Origin: Flavobacteriales bacterium
Lineage (GTDB): Bacteria > Bacteroidota > Bacteroidia > Flavobacteriales_C > GCA-002722245
Direction of reading: 5' to 3'
Assembly (NCBI GenBank): GCA_023251095.1
Contig: JAHEZL010000004.1
Location: 112,226-164,034, forward strand
Length of the DNA stretch: 51,809 bases
A program made the position numbers and the translations under genes. Under the pieces are notes generated by a model. That model ran no database searches. It was not told the origin of the DNA and was given only the letters and a program-made list of their open reading frames with translations. The stretch's first letter is position 1. Every line of letters begins with the position of its first letter. Shown piece by piece: positions 26,377-36,324 of the stretch.

Positions 26377-28833
26377 TTATTTGATTACAGTAATGTGTCC
26401 GTAATTTTTGTAGTTCAGAATAGTCACACTTGATTTTATTGGGTTTACAGCGAGTTTCCAAACATAAATATCAATCTGTACGGGATTTCCCCTATAAGTG
26501 CCATCCCATCCTTTTTCCATATCATAACTTTCAAAAAGTAATTCGCCCCAGCGGTTAAAAATCATGAGATGATAATCTGTGAGATACAATCCTTTCACAT
26601 AAAATAAATCGTTCACTCCATCTTCATTCGGGGTAAAAGCGGTTGGTACATAAATGCTGGTGATGCATTTTTCTTCTACCTTCATTTTGTCGCTAATGGA
26701 ACAGCTTTTACCATTGGTGAGTGTCAGTGAATAATTTCCTTCTGCGCTGATAACACGTGATGAGGTACTGTCGCCATTTTCCCATAAATAATGCTGAGCT
26801 CCGTTTCCTGTATTGATGGTGAAGGAAGGCGCTTCAATAAAGCAAACTGTAGTATCGGCAAGCGGAGCAGAAGAAGGCATAGGAATTACAGTGGTTAGCA
26901 CAGTGTCATAAGCTTTACATTGTGAGTCATAAAAAGCTTCAAGGGTGATGGTGTCACTGGTACTTATATCAATCGCCGTTTTTATGTTTTCTCCGGTCGA
27001 CCATAGTAATTTCACTCCGCTTAGTTTGGAATCAATTGTAATGGGGGCTCCTCCGCAAATTTCAATATCGGGCCCTAAATCGAAAAAAGGAGTAGGGTTG
27101 CTGTTGATATTAACCTCATCATAACCCGGACAGTTATTGGTATCAGTAATATTGACAAAATATTTTCCTGAGATGCTTACAGCGATAGAAGCACTTGTTG
27201 CTCCAGTGTTCCAGAGGTAAGAGGCTGCTATTTTATTTGAAATTACTTTCAGTAAACTTCCTTCGCACATTGTTGTGTCGGGACCTAAATTCACAAGCGG
27301 CAAGGCATTTACAGTAAGCATTGCAGTATCTCTTTTTTTACACCCCTTGGCATTACTTACTTCTACCCAGTAATTCCCTGTGGAGGAAGCAGTAAGGGTT
27401 TGTAAAATACTGTTGTCGTTCCAGAGGTAAGAGTTGAAAATTCCTGCATCAAACGTTAGGGTTTGTCCCTGACAAATATTTGTGTCGGCAAGAGAGATGA
27501 GTGGCAAGGAATTTACAGAAAGTACAACGGTATCTTTTCCAACACAGCCACCTGGCATGGTTACTTCCACAATATAAGTACCGGCCGCATCTTTAGAAAT
27601 ACTTTGTGTTTGTTCTCCCGAATTCCAAAGGTAGTTTGCCGCTCCGCTGATATTGGAATCGAAGGTAAGTGCTGCATCACCGGCACAAATTTCTTTATCG
27701 GGCCCGAGTGAAACCGTAAAGCTGTTACTTATATTAATGATTACAGTGTCTTTTGCATTGCAGTTATTGCTCGTTACGGTAACGATGTAGGTTCCTGAAT
27801 CAGATTTTGTAATGGTTTGTGAAGTTTCGGAAGAGGACCACAGATAAGTACTGCCTGGATTTTCGGCATCAAAAGTAATGGCCGGACCATTTGCGCAAAT
27901 AGTTTTATCCGGGCCTAAATTCACGATAGGTTTAGGATTTACATTGATCATCACTGTGTCTTTCCATTTGTCCTGACATTTATTGGTAATGTTTACAATA
28001 TACTGAGTGGATACGGTAGGTGTGAAGGTTGGAGTAGCAGAAGTAGAGTCGCTAATGTTTGTTGTTGGTGACCATTCATAAACAACATCTCCGCTTAGAT
28101 CCACCTGAAAATTATCTCCATCGCAAATCGTTGTAGTGATTTTTTTAGTGTTGATGAAATGGAAGTCGCGTACACTTTGTTCGTTTATTGACCCGCCTGT
28201 TGCGGCTGTAAATCCATAATACACGTTTGGATTTCCTCCAAAAATAGTAGCAATGATATCGCCGGAATAAGAGAGGCGTAAATTGCAATCGAAATATACC
28301 TCAATTGTTTTTGTTGTCGCATTCCATATTACCCGGGAACTATGCCATTGTCCGTCTTCAATATCTGTAGCAGCGGCAGTAGCGGAGATGGGGCCTGCCA
28401 GTTTGTTGGCAGTATTGTGATCCACATCCCCGTTTTTTTCAATGGCAATATGGTCAAATGCAGGATCAAAACCATTTTGGTAAGTATCATATTCCACAAT
28501 TACAGAAGGACTAATACCGCCCGATCCGAGTCCGAGTCCGGGTGCGCCTGCATTGGTGCTTACCGGTTGAAGCGTAAACGCAATTCCATCGGCACCATCG
28601 TCATGATTCCCTAAATACACTTCGAAAAAAATATCAAATGAAGAGGTGAGATCAATTTTAGTGGTATTCCAAACACTACCGTTTTGCCAATTTGCATTTT
28701 GAGTGAGCTGATAGGTTCTTACACCTGTTTGCACGGCATTCCCTACTAACGTGTATTGTGCATACAAGGAAGAGCTTGTCAGCGCAAGAAATAAAATCAA
28801 CATTGTTATGCTGATTCTCTTTGTATTAACCAT
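26377..28833 (-). CDS. L-type lectin adhesin with seven Ig-like domains and T9SS type B (CHU_C) tag
   Basis: The start is set at the ATG at 28833 (MVNTKRISITMLILF, 818 residues), because the upstream in-frame ATG at 28875 would put 14 residues before a proper signal peptide that ends at LYAQ. The lectin domain shows GADGIAFTLQP, IVEYDTYQN, NGDVDHNTAN and YFDCNLRL (residues about 27-240). About seven Ig/PKD-like domains with paired cysteines follow. The end (TSIYVPTAFTPNEDGVNDLFYVKG...NRWGELLFES...GHITVIK) is a CHU_C domain. It is on the same strand as the two other adhesins in this segment, but 146 bases separate it from the next gene upstream, with a hairpin between. Surface attachment to glucan is inferred. 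Confidence 0.92.
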   Translation of the reverse strand: MVNTKRISITMLILFLALTSSSLYAQYTLVGNAVQTGVRTYQLTQNANWQNGSVWNTTKIDLTSSFDIFFEVYLGNHDDGADGIAFTLQPVSTNAGAPGLGLGSGGISPSVIVEYDTYQNGFDPAFDHIAIEKNGDVDHNTANKLAGPISATAAATDIEDGQWHSSRVIWNATTKTIEVYFDCNLRLSYSGDIIATIFGGNPNVYYGFTAATGGSINEQSVRDFHFINTKKITTTICDGDNFQVDLSGDVVYEWSPTTNISDSTSATPTFTPTVSTQYIVNITNKCQDKWKDTVMINVNPKPIVNLGPDKTICANGPAITFDAENPGSTYLWSSSETSQTITKSDSGTYIVTVTSNNCNAKDTVIINISNSFTVSLGPDKEICAGDAALTFDSNISGAANYLWNSGEQTQSISKDAAGTYIVEVTMPGGCVGKDTVVLSVNSLPLISLADTNICQGQTLTFDAGIFNSYLWNDNSILQTLTASSTGNYWVEVSNAKGCKKRDTAMLTVNALPLVNLGPDTTMCEGSLLKVISNKIAASYLWNTGATSASIAVSISGKYFVNITDTNNCPGYDEVNINSNPTPFFDLGPDIEICGGAPITIDSKLSGVKLLWSTGENIKTAIDISTSDTITLEAFYDSQCKAYDTVLTTVIPMPSSAPLADTTVCFIEAPSFTINTGNGAQHYLWENGDSTSSRVISAEGNYSLTLTNGKSCSISDKMKVEEKCITSIYVPTAFTPNEDGVNDLFYVKGLYLTDYHLMIFNRWGELLFESYDMEKGWDGTYRGNPVQIDIYVWKLAVNPIKSSVTILNYKNYGHITVIK

Positions 28834-28953
28834 GAATCGAAAAAAATGTACCCTGATTTGAATATTGAAATTCAAATAGTAGATTGTAGTTATCTACGCA
28901 TTAACGCATGAATAGTTTTAGAAAATGTGGAGGGCTTTAATTCCTAAGGAAAT

Positions 28954-28977
28954 TGTCTGAATCAAGGTTCAGACAAA
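28954..28977 (-). terminator. Hairpin after the large lectin gene
   Basis: TTGTCTGAA-TCAAGG-TTCAGACAA forms a perfect 9-bp stem three bases past the stop of the 28980-34007 gene. The core ATCAAGGTTCAGAC is repeated at 40367-40380 downstream of HTCS-2, and GGTTCAGACAA is at 34308-34318 beside another lectin gene stop. Confidence 0.6.
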
Positions 28978-28979
28978 TT

Positions 28980-31900
28980 TTATTTTATCACTGAAACACT
29001 ACCAAATCTTTGGTTGTTGAATTTCTCATTGCCTTGTGCGTTTCCTTTCCAGTGGAGTTTCCAAACATATACATCCATTTGCACAGCATTACCTTTGTAG
29101 GTACCGTCCCAACCCTCATCCATATTGTAACTTTCATAAATCAATTCTCCCCAGCGGTCGAAAATCATTAAGTGAAAATCAAAAACATTAGTGCCTTTCA
29201 CATAAAATATATCATTGATTCCGTCTTTATTAAAAGGGGTGAAGGCATCGGGAACGTAAAGCTCGGTACTGCACAATTCTTTTATTTTAACGGTATCGTT
29301 GACAGTGCAGTTTCCCCCGTTGGTTAATGACACGGTATATTTTCCTTCTTTGCTGATTGAAATAGAGGAAGATGTATTTCCATCGTCCCACAAATAGTGT
29401 TCTGCGTCATTTCCTGCATCAAGTGTTAATGTTTGTATTTCATTAAAACAAACTACAGTGTCAGTGAATAGTTTTGAAACAGGATAGGAAATTACCGTAA
29501 CGGAAAGTGAATCGTAAACCGGACATTGAGAATCGTAAAACGCTTTAAGTTTAATGTTGGAGCTTTTATTTGCCTGAATTGATTTAGTGAATTCTCCGGT
29601 TGACCATAGTAGTTTTCCGCTGTTCAAATTAGAATTGATGGTAGTTGATTGTCCTTCACAAATTTCAATGTCGTCTCCTAATTCAATTACAGGTACAGGT
29701 ATGATGGTAGCTTCCATTTCATCATAGCCTTTGCAGCCTTTGGCGTCGGTAACGGTAATCGAATATTTCCCGGAAGCATTAATATTAATGCTTTGATTTT
29801 TTGCGCCGGTGCTCCATAAATAATCTGCTGCGTTGATGTCAGATGAAATACTAAAAGGATTTCCTTCACATACAGTTTTATCGGCGCCGAGATTTACAAC
29901 AGGTAAGGGATTTACGTTAAGTGTAGCGGTATCCTTATTGGTACATCCGTTGGCATCGGTCACAGTAACAAAATAAGTTCCTGCAGTGCTTGCAGAAATT
30001 TGTTGAGTATTGGCAGAGCCATTGTTCCAGTTGTATTTTACGAAATCGGCACCTGCGTCAAAAAAAGTTGTTTCTCCTGCGCAAATGGTTTTGTCATTCA
30101 TACTTACTAAAGGAAGTCCGTTAACCGGAATCGCGGCCTGAGCAGAATTTTCACAACCATAAATGTCGGTATAAACATAAATAACAGGATGACTTCCCAT
30201 GCCCATTATTTTAGTGTTGAAAGTATCTGTTTCAACAGCTAGAGAATTGTACAAGGTTTTATATTTTCCACCAGTAGGAATTCCTCCGTTTAATTTAAAG
30301 TTGGGAGTGTTGGCGCAAACAGGAGTGAAGGAGCTGAGGTTTACAATTGGTTTAGGATGAATGGTAATTGTTGCTGAAGCACTGTTCTGACAAGAGTTGC
30401 TGTCGCTTACAGTTACAGTGAATGTTCCGCTAAGGGCTGAAGATAGAGTACGTGTGTTTTCTCCTGATGTCCATTGATAAGAAGTAAATCCTGCTCCGGC
30501 ATCCAGAGTTGCTATTTGTCCTTCGCAGGTTGATTTATTGTTTAAAGTGATTACAGGCAGTTGATTTATTTTTAGTGATACGGTGTCGGTATTTTTACAT
30601 CCGTTGGTATCCGTTACTTCTACCCAGTATTTTCCGGCTGAGGCAACAGAAAGTGTTTTTGATGTACTATCGTTGTTCCATTTATAAGTCTTAAAATTTC
30701 CTGCGTTAAAAATAGCGGAACTTCCTGCGCAAATTGTTTGATCATCGATATTGATCAGGGGTAAAGAATTTGTAGAAAGTACAACACTATCTTTTCCGGT
30801 ACAGCCGTCGGGAGTTGTTACAACAACACTAAAAGTTCCTGCAATATTTTTAGAAATGTTTTGCGTGTTTTCTCCCGAATTCCATACATAAGTGGCAGGA
30901 GAGATGCCCGCATCAAAAGTAACAGGATCTGCGTTGGCACATATTACTTTATCAGGACCGAGAGAAACCGTTAAATTGTTGCTGATGGAAATGTTGATGG
31001 TGTCACTGCCTTCGCAGCCATTGGTATCTTTAATGCTTACGAATACAGATCCTGAATCGGAAGTACTGTAAGTTGCAGCAGTGGAAGAGTTGTTCCATAA
31101 ATAAGAAGTCCAATTTCCGGCATCAATGGTAGTGCTCATTCCCGGACAAATATTTCTGTCGGCACCCAGATTGGGTTTAGGGGATGTATAAAATGATAAA
31201 GTAGCATCGTCGGAATTTTTACATCCATTTCCATCGGTAACGCTTACTGAATAAATACCGGCAGTGGAGGCCGTAATGCTTTGTGAAGTTCCGTTGCCTG
31301 ATCCGCTCCAAACAAAAGTTGAACCGGTGTTTTCTGCATCAAAAGTGGTTGAGGTTCCGGAGCAAATAATTTTGTCGCTAATAGTAACAACAGGCAAAGG
31401 ATTAACAGTAAGGGTTGCGCTGTCGCTGGCCTTACAGCCGTTTGCATCCGTAACGGTGACTATGTAAACTCCCGAATCGGAAGCAGAATTGGTTTGTACT
31501 GTTCCGCTACCTAATCCACTCCAAACAAAGGAAGACCCTGCATTGCCTGCATCAAAAATAGTGCTTAAACCTTTACATACCGATTGATCAGTAAGGTTAA
31601 CAATAGGTAAGTTGTTTACCGTTAAAGTAGCATTGTCGCTGGCTTTACATCCATTTGCATTGGTAACGGTAACCGAATAAATTCCCGCTACAGAAGCAGC
31701 AGTTGTTTGCGAAGTTCCATTTCCTACTCCGCTCCAAACAAAGGAAGAACCTGTATTGCCTGCATCAAAAGTAGTGCTTGATCCTGCACAAACAGATTTG
31801 TCGCTTACGTTAACAACAGGTAAAGAATTTAAAGTTAAAGTGGCATTGTCGCTGGCTTTACAGCCATTGCCGTTGGTAACGGTAACAGTGTAAGTCCCTT

Positions 31901-34007
31901 CTTTTGAAGCCGGAGTAGTTTGTGAAGTTCCGCTTCCCAATGCGCTCCATACAAAAGTTGAACCTGCATTACCTGCGTCAAATGTAGTAGCATTACCATC
32001 GCAAATTGTTTTGTCAGCTATGTCAACAACAGGTAAAGTATTTACAATTAAATTCACGCTTCCTGATCCTGTACATCCATTGATATCGGTTACATTTACA
32101 GAGTAAGTTCCTGCTGTGTTAGCAGCTAATGTTTGATTGCTGCTTCCATTGTTCCATAAATAAGTTGATCCTGTATTTCCTGCATCAAAAGTTATTGCGG
32201 CATCGCCTTGGCAAATAGCTTTATCCGCACCTAAATCAACAATCAAATTACTGTTCATGGTCACTGTTAAATTATCGCTGGATTGGCATCCGTTTGCATC
32301 TGTGATAGTAACACTGTAGTTTCCTGCCGCAGAAGCAAGCAATGTTTGAGCGCTTGAACCATTGTTCCATAAATAAGAAAAACCACTCCCCGCATCCAGG
32401 GTAGTGGAGTTGCCCGGACAGATATTTTTATCGGGTCCAAGATTCACAACAGGTAAGGTGTTTACAGTTAAAGTAGCGTTATCAGAGGCCTGACAGCCAT
32501 TTCCGTTGGTAACTATTACGGTATAGGTTCCTGCAGCAGAAGCAAGTGTGGTTTGTGAAGTTCCGCTACCCAATCCACTCCATACAAAAGAAGAACCTGC
32601 ATTGCCTGCATCAAAAGTAGTAGAGCTTCCTGTACAAATGGCTTTATCGGCAATATTTACAACAGGTAAAGCATTTAGGGTTAATGTTGCACTTCCTGTA
32701 GCAGAACAATTAGCGGCATTGGTCACCGTCACTGTATAAGTTCCCGCAGTTGAAGCAGGAGTAGTTTGTGAAGTTCCAGTTCCATTGCCACTCCAAACGA
32801 AAGTAGAGCCAACATTTCCGGCATCAAAAGTAGTGCTTGTTCCTGAGCAAATTGCTTTGTTGGCTATGCTCACAACAGGTAAAGCATTCACGGTTAAAGT
32901 AGCATTGTCGGAGGCTTTACATCCGTTTACATCCGTAACATTTACTGTATACGTTCCTGCAGCAGAAGCAGAAGTTGTTTGAGCACTACCGCTACCTAAT
33001 CCGCTCCATACAAAAGTAGATCCTGCATTGCCTGCATCAAAGGTGGTGCTTGTTCCGGCACAAATTGTTTTATCCGCAACGTCAACAACAGGTGGATTAA
33101 CTACAGTAATATCTACGGTGTCTTTCCATGTTTGAATACAATTGTTAACGGTAGCAATGTATCGAGTAGTTGTAGTTGGATTAAATATTGGGTCGGCAGC
33201 TGTACTTGAGCTTATTCCTATTGCGGGTGTCCAGCTATAAGTATCTCCGTCGGGAAGATCAATTTGGTAAGAGCTTCCAAGGCAAATGGTGCTGCTTAGT
33301 TTTTTTGCTTCGGTGGTAAAATAAAAATCACGAACACTTTGTTCGTTGGTAGAGCCACCTGTAGCTGCGGTAAAACCATAATATACATTTGGATTTCCTC
33401 CAAAAACATTAGCAACAATATCTCCTGTGTAAGATAATCTCAGAGTACAATCAAAATATACTTCCAGTGTTTTAGTGGATGCATTCCATTTCACACGCGA
33501 GCGGTGCCATTGTCCGTTTTCAATATCGGTACCGGCAGCATTTGCAGAAACAGGACCTGCCAGATTATTGGTTGTGCTGTGGTTCACATCTCCGTTTTTT
33601 TCAATGGCGATATGATCGGCTACTAAATCATAAGGAGTATTGTTCCAGGTATCATATTCAACAATTACAGAAGGTTTAACCCCTCCGATTCCCATGCCTC
33701 CTCCTGCAGAGCCTGCATTGGTTCCTTTTTGTTGCAGGGTAAAGCTGATGCCATCGGCACCATTGTCGTGGTTACCCAGATAGAGTTCAAAAAATAAATC
33801 GAAGGAAGAAGTTAAGTCAATTTTAGTGGTATTCCACAAACTACCATTTTGCCATGCAACGTCTTGAGTGAGTCGGTAAGTGGTTGGAGCAGTTTGTGTT
33901 GTATTGCCCACCAAAGAAAATTGGCTATAACCTGAACTATAAAAAAGTTCAAGAAATAAAATCAGCGAAAAATAAATTGAGCTGCCAATTTTTTTCGGTT
34001 TATTCAT
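28980..34007 (-). CDS. Giant L-type lectin adhesin with about 19 Ig-like domains and T9SS type B (CHU_C) tag
   Basis: A 1675-residue protein, the longest in the window. The signal peptide ends near SGYSQ (about residue 29). The lectin head (about 31-245) has GADGISFTLQQ, VEYDTWNN, NGDVNHSTTN and YFDCTLRL. A stalk of about 18-19 domains of about 70 residues follows, each with an ICxG-type cysteine, FDAGNAGSTFVWSG core, and an NGCK-type second cysteine, so a disulfide per domain is likely. One domain (about 1280-1360, VCANTPNFKLNGGIPTGGKY) is of a different Ig subtype. The C-terminus (LYVPDAFTPFNKDGINDIFYVKG...FDRWGELIYES...FGSVSVIK) is CHU_C. The protein should extend far from the outer membrane and bind polysaccharide at its tip. 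Confidence 0.93.
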   Translation of the reverse strand: MNKPKKIGSSIYFSLILFLELFYSSGYSQFSLVGNTTQTAPTTYRLTQDVAWQNGSLWNTTKIDLTSSFDLFFELYLGNHDNGADGISFTLQQKGTNAGSAGGGMGIGGVKPSVIVEYDTWNNTPYDLVADHIAIEKNGDVNHSTTNNLAGPVSANAAGTDIENGQWHRSRVKWNASTKTLEVYFDCTLRLSYTGDIVANVFGGNPNVYYGFTAATGGSTNEQSVRDFYFTTEAKKLSSTICLGSSYQIDLPDGDTYSWTPAIGISSSTAADPIFNPTTTTRYIATVNNCIQTWKDTVDITVVNPPVVDVADKTICAGTSTTFDAGNAGSTFVWSGLGSGSAQTTSASAAGTYTVNVTDVNGCKASDNATLTVNALPVVSIANKAICSGTSTTFDAGNVGSTFVWSGNGTGTSQTTPASTAGTYTVTVTNAANCSATGSATLTLNALPVVNIADKAICTGSSTTFDAGNAGSSFVWSGLGSGTSQTTLASAAGTYTVIVTNGNGCQASDNATLTVNTLPVVNLGPDKNICPGNSTTLDAGSGFSYLWNNGSSAQTLLASAAGNYSVTITDANGCQSSDNLTVTMNSNLIVDLGADKAICQGDAAITFDAGNTGSTYLWNNGSSNQTLAANTAGTYSVNVTDINGCTGSGSVNLIVNTLPVVDIADKTICDGNATTFDAGNAGSTFVWSALGSGTSQTTPASKEGTYTVTVTNGNGCKASDNATLTLNSLPVVNVSDKSVCAGSSTTFDAGNTGSSFVWSGVGNGTSQTTAASVAGIYSVTVTNANGCKASDNATLTVNNLPIVNLTDQSVCKGLSTIFDAGNAGSSFVWSGLGSGTVQTNSASDSGVYIVTVTDANGCKASDSATLTVNPLPVVTISDKIICSGTSTTFDAENTGSTFVWSGSGNGTSQSITASTAGIYSVSVTDGNGCKNSDDATLSFYTSPKPNLGADRNICPGMSTTIDAGNWTSYLWNNSSTAATYSTSDSGSVFVSIKDTNGCEGSDTINISISNNLTVSLGPDKVICANADPVTFDAGISPATYVWNSGENTQNISKNIAGTFSVVVTTPDGCTGKDSVVLSTNSLPLINIDDQTICAGSSAIFNAGNFKTYKWNNDSTSKTLSVASAGKYWVEVTDTNGCKNTDTVSLKINQLPVITLNNKSTCEGQIATLDAGAGFTSYQWTSGENTRTLSSALSGTFTVTVSDSNSCQNSASATITIHPKPIVNLSSFTPVCANTPNFKLNGGIPTGGKYKTLYNSLAVETDTFNTKIMGMGSHPVIYVYTDIYGCENSAQAAIPVNGLPLVSMNDKTICAGETTFFDAGADFVKYNWNNGSANTQQISASTAGTYFVTVTDANGCTNKDTATLNVNPLPVVNLGADKTVCEGNPFSISSDINAADYLWSTGAKNQSININASGKYSITVTDAKGCKGYDEMEATIIPVPVIELGDDIEICEGQSTTINSNLNSGKLLWSTGEFTKSIQANKSSNIKLKAFYDSQCPVYDSLSVTVISYPVSKLFTDTVVCFNEIQTLTLDAGNDAEHYLWDDGNTSSSISISKEGKYTVSLTNGGNCTVNDTVKIKELCSTELYVPDAFTPFNKDGINDIFYVKGTNVFDFHLMIFDRWGELIYESYNMDEGWDGTYKGNAVQMDVYVWKLHWKGNAQGNEKFNNQRFGSVSVIK
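29280..33115 (-). repeat. Tandem repeat array of about 210-bp units coding Ig-like domains
   Basis: About 18 units of 205-230 bp inside the giant lectin gene. Units near 31200-33100 are closest to each other (shared FVWSGLGSGTSQTT and GCKASDNATLTVN codings), while those at both ends are more diverged. The array pattern suggests recent expansion in the middle. Confidence 0.85.
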
Positions 34008-34075
34008 AAATTACAAAAGTTTGTTCCCTTTATTGTTAGTAATAATACGCTGATGGGAAAATTTTGGCTGAAAAA

Positions 34076-34107
34076 ATCGTTCAGAAATCGGATAAAATTG
34101 TACGGAA
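34076..34107 (-). promoter_or_regulatory. Candidate operator upstream of the giant lectin gene
   Basis: ATCGTTCAGAAA (34076-34087), GGATAAAATT (34090-34099) and TTGTACGGAA (34098-34107) are packed together 69-100 bases upstream of the start at 34007. Each element is also found upstream of another gene of the island: 12581 for the first, 16547-16574 for the other two. The remainder of the 311-base gap 34008-34318 shows no gene. Confidence 0.45.
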
Positions 34108-34318
34108 GATTTGTTGTATTGAATAAAAGTGTCGGTTAAATTGATTTTAAGTCCGATTAATAAGGGAATTGGGGGATGTAGTAAAGAAAGTTTTTATTGC
34201 CGACTCGTATAAAAAACGGCGTAAAAACGCTTCAGTCGCAATTCTAAAACGGGTGTAATTAAATGAATTAGGTGTTTGGTAGTATTGAAATACGATGAAG
34301 TACTTATGGTTCAGACAA

Positions 34319-35995
34319 TTATTTCAACAAAGTAACATATCCTGTTTTTTCGTATTGTGAATTGGAGGAATCAGTGTAATGAGCTATCCAAAAATAAGTT
34401 CCGGAAGAGGCAGGAACATTTTTAAAATAGCCGTTCCACACCGGAATTCCTTTGTCGGTATATTCAAACATTTTAATACCCCATCTGTCATAAACCATAA
34501 AGTTCATGGCTAAAATATTATCGCTGTAGAAAGTATAATTACCCGTATTGATTTCTGTTTTTTTCTCCCCTTCTTCTCCGCAAGGGCGGAAATCATCATT
34601 AAAGCCGTCGTTGTTGGGAGTGAAAACATCAGGGAAGCACAAAGTAATTGAGGGATTACACTTTTCGCCAATATATTTCACAGCTGTGGCCGAACACAAA
34701 AATTGATTAGTTACAGTTACTTTCAAACTATCGGAGTGGTTAAGCGATGCGGTGTTGGTAATTGCTCCTGTTGACCAAAGAATAGAAGTGAAAGTGTTGG
34801 CAATGGAATCTTTCCATGCAGTATTTTTAAAGCAGTTGGTGGTGTCATTTCCCAGATTTATTACCGGTGCGGGATTTACGGTTAAAACCACAGTGTCTTT
34901 CGCGCTGCATTGCTTATTGTCGGAAACCTTAACAATATAAGTTCCTGAGCTTGATTTTGAAATGGTTTGAGAAGTTTCGGTGGAAGACCAAAGATAGGTG
35001 CTGCCAGCATTTCCTGCGTCAAAAGTAAGGGCAGGTTCATTGGAACACATGGTTTTATCAGGGCCGAGATTAACTACAGGCAAATTGTTCACGGTTATAT
35101 TTACAGTGTCTTCCCACGACATGGTACATCTGGTAACATCGGAAATATATTGAGTAAATACCGTTGGGAAAAAAAGCGGGTGAGAGGGAGAGGTAGCATT
35201 AATTTTTGCAGCCGGTTTCCAGGTGCGGATATCTTTATCGGAAAAATCAAGTTTAAAGGTATCTCCTATGCAAATAGCAACATCAAATTTTTGAGAAGGC
35301 GACACAAATGAAAAACCACGAACCAATTGATCATTGTGTGATCCTCCGGTAGCTGCGGTAAAACCATAATATACATTAGGATTTCCTCCAAAGATATTGT
35401 TGATGATATCTCCGGTGTAGGTTAATCGGAGTATGCAATCAAAATATACTTCAAATGTTTTGGAAGGAGCATCCCATTTCACTCTTGAGTTGTGCCATTT
35501 GCCATCTTCAATATTCAAGGAGTCGGTAGTAGCGTAAATTGGTCCGGCCAGTTTGTTGGCGGTGTTGTGGTTGACATCACCATTTTGTTCAATGGCAATA
35601 TGGTCCTGAGTTGGATCATAAGGACTGTTTTCAAAAGTGTCATATTCAATAATAACAGAAGGTTTAACGCCTCCTGCACCAAGCCCTTGTCCAGCACTAC
35701 CTGCATTGGTTCCCTGTTGCTGAAGAGTAAAGGTTATGCCATCGGCACCTTTTTCTACGTCTCCGAAATAGAGTTCAAAATAAACTTCAAATGATTGGTT
35801 GAGATCGTATTTGGTATTGTTCCAAACACTTCCGTTTTGCCAGAGAGAATCTTTTGTGAGTTGGTAAGTTGTTGTATTTACCTGTGTCGCATCTCCTACC
35901 AATGAATATTGAGCATAAGTAGCAGAGAAAGATAGTTCAAGAATTAAAATCAGTACAATATATATTGTGTTGGTTGTTTTTTTACGTGTATTCAT
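34319..35995 (-). CDS. L-type lectin adhesin with three Ig-like domains and T9SS type B (CHU_C) tag
   Basis: The start is set at the ATG at 35995 (MNTRKKTTNTIYIVLILILEL, 558 residues), since the upstream ATG at 36154 would add 53 residues in front of the signal peptide that ends at TYAQ. The lectin head and first two Ig-like domains are almost the same as in the 10410-12515 protein (GADGITFTLQQ, IEYDTFEN, KWHNSRVKWDA, LGPDKTMCSNEPA). The third Ig domain (NLGNDTTNCFKNTAW) and the CHU_C end (LCFPDVFTPNNDGFNDDF...YDRWGIKMFE...GYVTLLK) follow. It is divergent from HTCS-2, with 329 bases between the starts. It is the shortest of the four adhesins and the likely product of a duplication with the 10410 gene. 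Confidence 0.92.
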   Translation of the reverse strand: MNTRKKTTNTIYIVLILILELSFSATYAQYSLVGDATQVNTTTYQLTKDSLWQNGSVWNNTKYDLNQSFEVYFELYFGDVEKGADGITFTLQQQGTNAGSAGQGLGAGGVKPSVIIEYDTFENSPYDPTQDHIAIEQNGDVNHNTANKLAGPIYATTDSLNIEDGKWHNSRVKWDAPSKTFEVYFDCILRLTYTGDIINNIFGGNPNVYYGFTAATGGSHNDQLVRGFSFVSPSQKFDVAICIGDTFKLDFSDKDIRTWKPAAKINATSPSHPLFFPTVFTQYISDVTRCTMSWEDTVNITVNNLPVVNLGPDKTMCSNEPALTFDAGNAGSTYLWSSTETSQTISKSSSGTYIVKVSDNKQCSAKDTVVLTVNPAPVINLGNDTTNCFKNTAWKDSIANTFTSILWSTGAITNTASLNHSDSLKVTVTNQFLCSATAVKYIGEKCNPSITLCFPDVFTPNNDGFNDDFRPCGEEGEKKTEINTGNYTFYSDNILAMNFMVYDRWGIKMFEYTDKGIPVWNGYFKNVPASSGTYFWIAHYTDSSNSQYEKTGYVTLLK

Positions 35996-36181
35996 AGTTA
36001 CAAAAGTGTTACCCGAAACGAAATTAAGCTTCTCTTCAATGGCCGGTAATATAATATCATACGTAAAGCATATAATATCATTCTTAAAAAGAGCACCTAA
36101 CTTATTTGTTTTTAGTACTATAACTTTATTTATGGAAATTGGTTTCAAAACCAATTTTTACGATCGCTATCAAATACATTA

Positions 36182-36200
36182 TTGTACAGCACTTGTACAA
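36182..36200. promoter_or_regulatory. Palindrome TTGTACA-N5-TGTACAA between lectin and HTCS-2
   Basis: Perfect 7-bp inverted arms with a 5-base spacer, in the 329-base divergent gap (35996-36324). Another TTGTACA is at 36238-36244. No gene is seen in the rest of the gap, which is A+T-rich. It is the most symmetrical member of the GTACAA motif set. Confidence 0.45.
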
Positions 36201-36324
36201 TTCTATAAAGATTATAAAAGCCCATTGTGTGTATCAATTGTACATATTGATTCCACTATTGTGCAGTGCTGTTTCGCGCATGTAAAAATGCGATATATTG
36301 AACCTGAATCATTTTTGAGTTTCT

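Noticed and set aside
29280-33115. Regularly spaced repeats as a CRISPR array
   Set aside because: Units are about 210 bp, in frame and coding for Ig-like domains; no short identical repeats with unique spacers.
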